From positions 131,945 to 195,944 of the forward strand of contig JTDE01000895.1 in assembly GCA_014338405.1 (NCBI GenBank): a DNA stretch of 64,000 bases, read 5' to 3'. Shown one piece after another: positions 49,221 through 61,200 of the stretch. The stretch is from Paragonimus skrjabini miyazakii. Lineage: Eukaryota > Platyhelminthes > Trematoda > Plagiorchiida > Troglotrematidae. The position numbers were made by a program, and so were the translations under genes. Numbering within the stretch: position 1 is the stretch's first letter; each line of letters starts with the position of its first letter. The notes below the pieces were generated by a model that did not search any database, was not told the origin of the DNA, and saw nothing but the letters and a program-made list of their open reading frames with translations.

Positions 49221-52200
49221 CTAGAAAGAGGATATTGGTTGGCAAGGTGGGAGGCAGGTTTAACAAGTGAAATGAAGACAACGGAATGGTGTGGTGAAAA
49301 AAGCAGTTCAGCTTGTTTTCCGTTTCATCAACAAGCTAACAACAATACAGTAAAAACATTAAACACGACACCCAAAGTATCTCACTTCATTCGTATTAAA
49401 TTTGGTGTGGATATCTTACAGCAGTACGAGACTAACATATGGAAACAGTTGACCGTATGAGTTGAAAGAGTAGCCAAAAAGGAAGATTTTGGATTGTGTG
49501 ATTATGAACGCTTGAACAGACATTGACACGGAGTTACTATAAGTTAAGTAGTACAGAGGTAGAAAAGAATCCACACGGTGGTGAGTGTATAGCGAACTGA
49601 CTATAGGTGAAAGATATGTTCAATTTGACAGTTTCGATTAACTAAAGTAGAAGATAAAAACCGATACGTTGGCTAACTAAAAAGATGAGTGAACAGATAG
49701 CTAACAAACTGAAATGATATTCGAACTCGGTAAGTCTTACTCAGAAAATTATGTAAGCTGTAGGACATAAGCTCATATCATCTTAAGCCCACATCAACAC
49801 ACCAAAGGTCGATAGTAATGCCCAACTGTCAACTATAGAAAACAAAGGATCAGTTCCAGTTTCAAGATTAAAAAAGGACAGAAACGGCACGTAATTCAAT
49901 GGAAATATGACTGATTTCAAATATTTAACAGTAAGGTGACTACAACTGACAAACAAACAAAACTGAAAGTGACTAGAATGGTATCCGCAAAGCTTGCGGC
50001 ATTTTTTTCCACAGGTTCAACAACTATAATTCCTCAAAGGCTACTTAATCACATTAAAAAAAACATTCACATCAATGAATCCAGGAGACACTTAGTGAAT
50101 AAAGACGCACTGAGTACCAATGTGAGAGATCCAGTACCGAGGATCACCGGCATAAAGCTTAAAAAACAAAGATCTGCTTAGCTTCCAGTTCGGTTGTGTG
50201 TGAACTTCCGTCAGGGTATGATTACCGAGAGAGAAACTGCCACGTTGTACAACCAGCAATGAGTGCGTTCGTTCGTTTTTCCGTACGGAGCATCCTACAT
50301 TGGAGTACGTCAAAAACCAACCAGTGCGGCTGAACAACAGTGTGCATAAAACCGTTACAAAGATGACTTTAACTCATCTACCTGGTTCTAATACTTCTGT
50401 TAGCAGAAAACCTTTAATGTAGTCAACTGGGTACTCAGAAATCGATCAAAGACTAGTAGATTTTAATACCAGTCGACACTAACGCCGTTAGTATTTGATG
50501 ATGCAACTCTGACCTAGCCGCATAGTAGAATTTCTTGAGCACATTGAAACCAACCCGGCTTACAGTCGAATAAAATTATGGAGCAAAACGATGAATATGT
50601 AACTGTTAACAACCACACAGTCCGAAATCTTTTCTAATGACAAAATCTCTAACTCACTTTGTTAACATGTACCACGTCACAATTAGCCTGATGTTACTGG
50701 CTAGAATCAATAAAAAGTAACCTCAGGCTTAGGGTTACGCTGTGACGACAGCTCCGGTTTTGTAAATCAACCCTTGACTGGCAAACCAGGAGATTGCGCC
50801 TGCATACTATTAAATGCAATCGCCTCCATATCATGTTATTTTATTGATTCAGCTTCAGAGGCGGTCTACGTCAAGTACCAACAGAGGGTCTATTATTCTT
50901 ACCACATGTATAATGTGGTGTATTTATTACGAAACCTTCTGCACTGAAATGAAACACTTCAATCTGTTGGTTTTGAGCTGTCAACTTTGACTACGCAAGT
51001 TACTAGTTTATAAACTGCAGAATGCTAAGGAATAGGTTCTGTGCACAGACTGCGCTGGTTGTATAGCGTATATCGTATGTGACCAACTTGAGTTGAGCAA
51101 ATCTTCAGCATCTCATTTCATCCGTATGAATCAAGGACTTTTTGCCCTCTCCGATAAACTGCGTACAACCGTGGATTAATACGGACTCCACAAACATCCT
51201 ATTCAATAGATTTCTTTTGCAGAGCTTTCGATTGCCTGAAACGACTCATAACAAACACAAGTAACTTGTTGATCACATAACGACCTCCAGGCCGTCCAAG
51301 TTGAATGAGAAGAGAACGATAGTAGCTACTCCACATGATGTACAATCCGAATTACATGTAGTGTCATCAAGGGTACGCACTACATCCCGCTGAACACATT
51401 ATGTAAACAGTAGCGTCCCCTGAATGATGTGTGTCGGGGAAGTCGCCAGTTCCCTGAAAATATTATGTAACCAAAAGTAACAAAGTTCACTAATGAGTGA
51501 CCATCACCTTTGTCATGGTCGTGCACTGCTTCCGTCTTCACGTACGACCTAAGTTCTCGTGACAACCGTTGTTGTCATCTCCACGACACGCCTAGCCTGT
51601 ACTGTCTAGACTTTTGTCTGGTCCATTCCCTTTGACTTTGCTTGTTGCTAGTCGTAAACCCTATAAATACGAATGAGTTTGTGACCACGTTGTCTTCGGG
51701 CTGAGTGACATAAAGAAGCTCTGTTTGAAGGCCAGTCTTTTTCCTGTATTCATGTGGCAGCCCCTGGAGGATGAGCTGGATGAAACGAAACCAACTGACT
51801 GCGTATACTCTGTACTTCGTTGTTCATTACCGTTATCCGTCGTGCTATTATCCGCCGTTTCATTGACCGTTACTCCATTCCGTTAACGCGCTCGTAGAGC
51901 TTAGCACCAGTTACAATAATGCGCGAAAATTCTCTCACCCGGTAAGAAGCTCATATAAAATTACGCTAATTTTCGTTTAAGTTATGTTAGGATCAACCAA
52001 GTGCAGCCGAACTGTCTAGCTACGATAGCACTCGTAAGCAAATCTATCACCATAACGGATCCTAAACAGAACGCAATGAATTGTGAAGGTAATTTGCCTA
52101 CTAGCTTACATTAGTAGTGTGATGAGCAGGCTGACATTTTAGCAGTATACAGACGCTCTAGGACTACAATCAAAATAATTCTTGAAACGAAACACACCAC

Positions 52201-55200
52201 TGGTTGGAACACAAGCTGTGTCGTAAGACTAGATAGAAGAGGGAACCACATACGACAAAAAATAAGCAACGAATTCAAGTCCTTCCCATTTTTTTCAAGC
52301 AGGCAGATTATAAAATGAAAGCCAGACGAAAATGAGAAGAAAACCAGCATCACAAATTCTTTCAGGTTAATGACAGTCTTCTGGGTATTGAACCGAAAAA
52401 AGAGTCCGGAAGCGTGCCTCATTAGAATTCAGAGAAGTACTGATTTCTTGTTTTCAACTCGCTAGGAGACTGAACTGTTTTATGGAAAGCATTAAACAAG
52501 CCACCGCATGTGAATATAATATCGCATTTTCATGTAGACCATTCCTTAATGATTGATTCAACAGAGAAAAAATGGGGAAATCGTAACAAAGAATATTGAA
52601 TATCAGACATTTGGTTAGAGGTTTCGCTTTTTGTGCTACCTGCTCAAGCATCTCTCTGTTTGAGGTGGACTTTCAATTCAACTCCAACAATAAATTTACA
52701 AACATGTTTCCAGTCAACTGGCCCGGTATCCTTCAAGTGTTCACCAAATGTGTATTCTAAAGATGTGTCGTACGTATACACATTTGAATCTATGTATGAA
52801 AGAACTTCTGTACGAGAAACGTCTCAGTTCTTCCCCATCTTGAATATGATCGCTGCAATGAACATTGAGCAATTACCTATTTAGGATAACAACCGGTCGG
52901 CAGCTAATGTCATACAATTCTTCTGTTTCAGTTTTTCATCACATTATAAAGTCACAGTCTCAGCTGGTTAACCGCATGCCGTGTTTGAGCATGTTGTTTC
53001 CGCCGCTGGTTCGATTTCGACCAATCCACAAATTCCTCTCAACTGGGTCTCCTTTAGATTAACAAAAACTTCCCAAAATACCTATTATTACTATTGTTAT
53101 TGCTCACGATTTATTAATCTTGCGACTTAAAAAAGCTGAGCTCTCCCGATTCAGCTAATCAATAACGAAAGAAGACATATATCGCAAGATGTTCACATTC
53201 CGTTTACTCATTTCAGTAACGAACTTGAAATATTANNNNNNNNNNNNNNNNNNNNNNNNNNNNNNNNNNNNNNNNNNNNNNNNNNNNNNNNNNNNNNNNN
53301 NNNNNNNNNNNNNNNNNNNNNNNNNNNNNNNNNNNAAAACAATAATGAGACAGGTCTCTATTGAGCTTTATCTGAGAGGAGTGTGTTACTAGCCCCTAGG
53401 TATAAAATCTGTTACGCACACACACAAAGCCGACCGGCGATTAGTGATTAACTAGCTGATCGAATGCGAGCAAGTTGACATTTCAACTGTGCAATAACAT
53501 GTCAAACGAGTTAACTAGGTCAATAACGTGGTCCCTTACAGAGGTTTTCTATTTCATCTGTCGGCTGTTCATCGTTTTTAACGTACAGAGGAACACAATC
53601 GTAAGTTCGTATAAGATGTATTTCGTCGGTGTTGAGTAATCAGTAAAAAAAGATTTCGTTTCAAGAGACAGTTGAATCTCCGTATGATTTCAGTTTCATT
53701 GTAAGTTACCTCTATGTAGTCCTGTTACCTATGACAGAAAACCTATACTCCCGTGCACAGAGAATACCTGTTCTGATCTTGAAAGCATATCTCACAAACA
53801 AAGATGAAGGAGTAGCAATGGATCCAATGATAAAGTATATACTTTTAGGAATAACTGAACTGCAACTGTCTGATGTCGTGACTGGTACTAGCCTCCACAA
53901 GTATATCTTGAGTTCCGTTCATCCCACCTTCTCAACTTCGCACGAAGAGGAATTAAATGGTAATTTACCATTTATAGGCAATTTACTCACTGATTGATAA
54001 GAAGGTTTACTGTAACGCCCAGTGCATCATAAGGTCACTTGAAACGGCCAGTACTGCTATTTATCGTCTCTTGAACAGACTGCGTACAACCGACCGTTGA
54101 TACGTTCACTGTTTCACAAAGCCGATAGATCTACATCGAAGACTGCTTAGAACACAGGAGGGAACAGTAAAGACTGTTAGCTACAAACCAGAAGTTGTCG
54201 ACACTCACAACACGGAGGTGATTTCGAGCCAACCTTTAACAGAAGACCAAGTCACAATTGACATAAATCGAAAATCACAGACTGCTCTGATTCGAATATA
54301 ACCTGCGGTTGAACTGTCACGTGGTTTATCCGATTATTCGCAGTTGCAGTAACGTTCACATTGATACAGCAGATTGATGCGTATGACAATGAATAGTTAA
54401 GTATATGTCTAAAGAGTTGAATCATCCGATGACGCAACAGACAGTGACAGAAGAACGAGTGAACCAATATACTACCACACTCATTACAGGTCAAATCATG
54501 AAAACAGGTCAAGTTATTGACTCAGTCAACGCATTTGACGTAACAATGTGCAAATGAAAGCCCAGACTGCTTGCGTTCATTGAAACAATGCTAATCAGCA
54601 ATAGCCATCCGGTCCTGCGTACGCACAAACAGCCAATTAGGGCAGTTTACCTGTCTATAAATTGATAACCTTTCCTTTTCTAGTGTAATTTCCAATCGTT
54701 GACTGTTTCCATTGCTGTTGGCATTCGTGACTAAAGAGAGTAGACAGTATGTGAACATCTCGTGAGATATATCTCCTTTCGTTGCTGAACTACACCACTT
54801 TTGAATAGTTTGCATGGCCGCTTTGTTCAGTGGCTGAATATCTACTTGTCCATAGTGAACAAATCAAATTGGTGTGGTTGATCAGCAGAATAAGAATTCA
54901 CTTTGTTGATGCTTGTAACCATACACCAGTAGGGTGTTGTCATACTGGACGAACCCCAAAAGGCAAAAGCCGGGGTAGCCGATAATCGAACGGATAAATA
55001 ATATGGAAACCTACACAAAGGAAATACGCCACGAAGCAGACGGGAATACAGGTTCCTGGTCCATTGCAAAGGATCTGGAGAGAAAAAAGAACAAGCTAAT
55101 GACATGAATAGAAACGTAAAGACATTCACACTTTAAGGCCGCAAGTATGGTGAAAACTCCAAATCTGACACCCAGTAGTAATATATGCAGTAAAGCCTGG

Positions 55201-58200
55201 ACACGGTAGAACTGATACAAATGATTCCAACGTAAGCTGAGGATCTTTGAAGTTAAACAACTTGACCTGTAGTATACATCAAATGTAATCGTACGACGGA
55301 CGAGGAACTCGCATTAAAAAAATGCCTATAAATATTCCGTAGTCATGTGGCTTGGTCTGTTCATACGAATGATGGTTCAACACTGTCCAGCTTTGATCAC
55401 CATTCCTAACCACACTACACGTATATGGGTGGTGGTAGTTGCTATCGGATTAGCCTGTAACAGGGACGTACGCCAAAGGACGCCTCGGAAAATTCGTCAC
55501 CAGAAATAGCTTGCACGGTACGAACCGCAGTTTCATTCACACATTCCATGTACTGACCAGCAGCCTAATCCAGCACGCACAAATAGCCCGATGTAATAAG
55601 GAGCAGTTTGGCACATAGGAGATGCGCCCAAGATAACAGAGCCCTCAAAACGACTAAGGCTCAGTGATTGATAGAGATAACCGATTTCAAGGAAAAGTCA
55701 GCGGATCACGTCATTGTTGGCACAATATTTATGTCACACATCGCTAATGACTGGAGAGCACACTAGTGTCAATTACGTTTTTAGCTGTACAGGAAAACCA
55801 CCCGGGGATTTGTTTTAATCACTCGCTGTTCATAGAGCAGAAAGTGTCTGAAAAGCAGCTAGATTAACTTGATAACCCTGATGTGGACTTCTGTTTTGTG
55901 CGATTTGTGATCGCACTGGACACGCCATAATTGCTGGTAAAGCTACCAAACCAATGGGATTATAAACCATTCACAACAGTTCAACATCAATGATCAGTGC
56001 ACGCACAGACACACGTCAGTCCCGTAACAATAACAGAAGAGCAGCAATCACAAAGTTCCTGCTTACAATTAAACAGACGGGAACAAAATTAACTAAACAG
56101 TGTTCTAAATTTAATAATATGCATCGATGAGCACCAGTTAACTGGGCGCTCCTTTTTAGAGCACAAGTATTTTCAAGTTATCCTGAAACGCCCTTTTTCC
56201 AAATTTATCGATTCACAACTTTGGGGCCTGATGTGGAAATGTTAATCGTATGGGAATTGGTCATACGACATTTAGTTTACGTAGTGCGACCTGGAAACTA
56301 CGATGGTGGCTAGGTATTTACTCGCATCCGGTCCCCAAGGTACGTGACGATCATATGGCCAGTTAATACTAGGTCACACCAGCAGCTTGAAAGTACTATA
56401 GCAACATGGGATAACCGTATGATCTTGTCGTCGTCAGCGTCTTCACAGACAAAAATGCATCAATGGTTTTCCCTGATACCTAACTGCCATGCAACCACGA
56501 AGAAAAAAGTAAGTCCTGGCCAGGAAGAAAAGAGGAGGATGGTAGGCGACCTAATTGGTAACAACAGACACGTCTACATTGCAAAGAAACAACCGAGTTA
56601 TAAAGATACTTGAAGCATCATCAGCAATACATCTTCCTTATAGCTATCATTATCTCGTGTTATTAGGTGCAATTATTTCATAGACAACTAGACCAAACAA
56701 AATTCATGCCATCCCATTTAACGTCTCCAGCCAGCGATTCTGTGAGTCGCGAGATCCCCAGGCCGGGAAATCAACCTGACCTACAGTAGTCAGCTCCTTC
56801 GTGAACGACTTCATTTCTTCACTCCGGAACATCATCTGTCTACCTCGCACCTGATACCAGTTGGAAAAACAGTCGACAAAGAGTGCTCGGTGTGGCAGAC
56901 GACTAGCATAGCCTAGCCATCGAAGTCTGCGCAAACGTAGGGATTGAACAAAAGAACCCGCCTGGTAAACACTATCAAACACCCGCTTCCTAACCTCCTC
57001 GTTGCCCACTCGATGCGAGCGATGGAACGCGGACATCGGTGGTCAAATACCTGAAGATTGTTAACGTTTTCTATGCTGAGCGGCCAATTTTCGTTGCCAT
57101 AAAGTGACATAGCCCTCACTGTCGCCTTATATACGCGACTCTTAAGCATCCGAGAGATATCGCCCTGTTACCAAAGGTGCCCTAGACTAACGAATAGCGC
57201 CCCAGTCTTAGAGATACGCGCTTCTACTTCATTATCTACACCCCCGCCGCCGCTAATGCAGCTTTCCAAGTACACAAAACCGATCAACAACCTCCGGAAC
57301 TTCATTAGCTAACGTTAAGTCTACGTAATCAAAGCAATCTTGCAGAAGCACGTGCACTTTTAGGGTGCAAAGCGCATTCCGAAATGTTTAGCAGAGTACG
57401 AAATAACACATAGCACAGTTTGTACTGTTTGAAAGCTGTCAAATAGAGACACCTTGTCGTCAGCATAATCAAGACCAAGACTAGGCAGGAGGTTCACGTC
57501 TTCCAGCATTTCATCCGACAAGATTTTTTAAAAATGGTGGAGGTGGACGACCTTAACGTGCGACACTTTTGGTGCTGAAACTGTCAGGCAGTTCACCATA
57601 AACCCTAACCCGAGCCGAAGTACAGGAAAGTGCCAACAGTGTGTTCACATACTTGTTCGGTACATACCCATGTTTGAGCGACTCTAATAGTACACATCGA
57701 CCCGTTGGAAAGAACGCGCCTTTATGGTCGAGAATAACTGCAATTATTGGCCAGTGGTACACATGACGCTGCACCATACTTTGACGAGGAGTGAAAATCT
57801 GATCAACACATCCCATCTAAGACGAAACCCTGCCTGTTTTCCCCTTATATCTGCCTCCCGAGTTGCAGTGAGTTAATTGAGTATAATGAATACCAAAACC
57901 CTAGTAATGACTATGGTTAATCTAATTTTCTTATGGTTTCACAACAACCACGGACTCCGTTCGTTAATATGGAAACTACTATCGGGTGATCTCGGCATGG
58001 AAGGATGGCCCCCATCGTCCACATAAGTTGAAACAACTACGTCAAGGCTTGTGCCAATGCCTGTACGCCTTCTTTGAAAAATGTTGACGAGATTATCTGG
58101 GCGAGCTGCCCTACTACATTTGGGAGCCGGAATACAATTGTAAAACAGTTTTAATGAGTGATCCTAAACCTACCGACTAAGGTGCCACAGTGCAAATTTA

Positions 58201-61200
58201 TGGTAGTAACACATAGGAAGCAGAAGGTTAACTAACTGGATCCTCAGTGTTCCACCCAGCGCTCTAACCTTCTGGACCTATTATGGATGTGTCATCTGAA
58301 TCACTGATAGCTTCACTGATGGAAGGTCCCCTTGGTGAACTTAAACGGCCTGTCAGTGTTCCCTGAAACAAAAGCGGTTTCCATTTCCATAACTTTCTCC
58401 ATTAGCCAAGCCTCACGATCAGCCATCAGGCTACATTTCAGCTTTCGACGGATATCCCTCCTAGACTTGTTATATGAATTGCCAGGAGGAAAGTTGCATC
58501 TGGCTCCCAACAACTTTAGGAATTCCTCTGGGATTCAGTGTTTGTTTAACCCACAAACCACCGTGAGGTATATTACGGGACCTGATTCATGAATGGCCTG
58601 TGAAATTTGGACATAGTAACTATTAAGATCTTCGTGATGATAACTGCTAGGTCTGTTCCCCGGGCTACCTTGGTACTCATGGTTTGCGAACCACATAGCC
58701 AGTTTCTCAACAGATAGTTGTTAGTGGAGTCGTTGTCCATCAAAAGTAAGAACAAAACGGCAACGTGCCAATGCATATTCTGAATCTAAATGTCATGAAT
58801 GAAGCCCAACCAACTATAACTAATAGCCATTTGGTCTATCTGAGACCAGGCCTAGTTCGAGGAGGAGGACCGCTAAGTGTAACAATGACGCGCACGATGT
58901 TTAAAACTAGTGCTGGTTAAAAGTAGATTATGGTCAACGCACAGTTGCAACAGCCGCAAGCCAGTATTCGAGCGATACTGCTATTTTAAACCTACCGCCT
59001 AAACAAGACTTGGCTTCGCCAAGGCGGTCGACCTGGACGTTCATATCTCCGGTTACAATGACTACATCAGAACCATGTATCAACCGACGGGGAGCGGCCA
59101 GATCCAAGTAAAAGGAGGTCTTGACAACTATGTTACTACAGTCAGTTGAGGCATAAATAGATACAATAAAAAGACTTCTAAAGACACTGCATCTAGAGCT
59201 AACCTTAGTAGAAGCCGCCAAGCGGACAATACAAAACCTACTGCTAACAGGAATCTAATCTAACAATTCGGCTACGGTTGTCGTGCTGAGGACTATACCT
59301 ACTCGAGCTTGACCACTAAAGGTGACGGCCGTGGTGTCACCCGAAAAGTATAACCATTATCCAGAGCTGTTGGTTCAATACGATGACCACTGTCCTGGAT
59401 TCTGGTCTCTGAAAAGTAGCAGACATCGATATTCAACGAGTTTAACGTTCGTGCGAGAGCGGCCTGTTGACCTATCTGCTTTAGAGTGCGAAATTTGAAA
59501 ACACGTGCACTGAGTCGCATTCTGGGCCTAAGCAAAAGGCGAGGAAGGCCGGAGGTTGAGATGGGACTTACTATGATTGTTTATATTTGTAGTAGGGCCT
59601 GTAGAAACAATGATCAGAAGGGGTCTAATAGCAACGTTGGGTAGGACGGCAAAGAAAAGGATTAACAGTAGTACGGTTACGTTTACCCACCTTGTATGTG
59701 ACAGATAGGTTGAACCGGTTTATATTGCGAGACGGCCGACAAAGTTTGAAATTACTGGTGTTGTGAATATTTACGGTTATATGTAAGCTGAAACACTGCC
59801 ACGATGCCCAGTCCCAGAAAGGAGAACGGTTAAAGTTCTCAAATAAAGCCCTTAGCTCAAAATCCTTGCCGCGAGGCAGCAGATGGGTGACGGTGTAATA
59901 AGATTAGTACTTGTTTCGGAGAAACTTACCTATCTTTTTCCAACCCCCCAGATGGGAGGGTTAGGAGACTGGTTTGTCAGACCTGTCTGTTGGCCTGCTT
60001 AGTATGAGTGACTGTCTGTATGATCATTGCGCTGTTCAGTTTAGTCCAATAGGTAATCGTGATAGACAAGTCATCACATCGCGCCAAGATCCAGTATCTT
60101 TGTGACGGATCCTGAATGCAGGTAGAACAGATAATGTATTTGTGGTAAATGTTAACTGACTAATCGAAGTACTCTGTTTAATGGCAAATGACTGGAGTCC
60201 AATTTAGCAAACTGCCCGGCCTTACAGCTTTGGTGCTAAATTTGGTTTCGATGTCACTGGAAACTCAGGGACAAAACCGCTGACTTACAACACTCGTAAA
60301 GGGCGAATCTAAGTGGATGATAACGCTGCGAGTTTTGGGGACAGCACATATTTAGCTACCGCTTTAAACGGTGCTCGCCAGAAAGGTCTACCGACCTATT
60401 TGTCGACGCGTGCATCAGCGCTTAACAGTTGCAATGGCTTCAAGAAAAAAATTGGAGGCAGGGGAAGAGGGAGAAAATAAGAATGGAACAATAACTTAGG
60501 ATACTACCCAGGCCTTCATACAGCAGAAGGGTGTTGGTTTGAGGAATCTCATCCGGAGCCTTTGGTGTAACAGACTGACCTGATGCGCAGTCTTCTTGAG
60601 GGGCCCTACCTAGATTCAATTACTCTTTGACGCCAGACCGAGGTTTTAGCTCAGACTGAGGACATAGCGAATAGATCACCATCTGAGTCCGGTTATTACT
60701 GGAGCGATGGAGCGAGTGTATTCAAGACTACAGCAGGCATCTGAGAACTACTCAAAGCTTCCCCACCACACGGAATAACAAACCAGCGATCACGACTTAT
60801 CATTGGGAGATCGAAGTATCATTTGGTCGAAAGCATTTTTCTAACTCTCTTCTTGCTTATTTGGGAGTCATCGGTCATGCAACCACAAAAGTAGTTTCGC
60901 TGTACACCCATGCGACTGCGCCTCACCATGTACACACGAGTAAACACTAATCCGATATACAGTGCGACAGCTTTCCATACGCATTTTTCCCATTAGTCAG
61001 CACGACATGATTATACCTGGACAGACCGAAGTCCTGCTTGGCTTAACAATCCAAATTAATGTAGCATGCCAGTCTGATCAAAGCAAAAGGAGAGATAGGT
61101 GATATGATACGGTTAACACTAACAAGAGTGAAACAGAAGACATAAATCCTTCAAGGCACTGTCATCGCATTTTTTAAAAATTATACGAATTGTGGTAAGT

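Larger units (their letters stand above)
56410..60750 (-). mobile_element. LINE family A, nearly full-length non-LTR retrotransposon, decayed
   Basis: Minus strand, inside ALG14 intron 3. Parts in order: 5' region (60750-59540), endonuclease (59535 to about 58740), linker (about 58600-58300), RT (about 58200-57250), C-terminal domain (57200-56704) and 3' UTR (56700-56410, ends like the copy at 43190). A single ORF of RTE-like layout, with apurinic endonuclease and RT, is inferred; many stops and frame changes show it is inactive. It is on the same strand as ALG14, so its own signals would be read in the sense direction of the host transcript. The clade (RTE versus a relative) is from motif memory only. 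Confidence 0.85.

Noticed and set aside
48853..49281. 142-codon minus-strand ORF, the longest ATG-initiated ORF in the window
   Set aside because: It overlaps ALG14 exon 5 in another frame of the same strand. Only the third frame, without an ATG, gives the ALG14 sequence.
52111..52422. 103-codon minus ORF with hydrophobic segments
   Set aside because: Rich in F/I/L from A+T composition, no supported splice sites or motif; falls in ALG14 intron 4.
53189..53392. ORF with a run of X
   Set aside because: Spans the 100-N assembly gap.
60880..60960. Minus-strand RVYMVRRSRMGVQ-like frame as the missing ALG14 exon 3
   Set aside because: Weak resemblance and wrong phase; a perfect exon with IPRAREV was found at 61664-61786.
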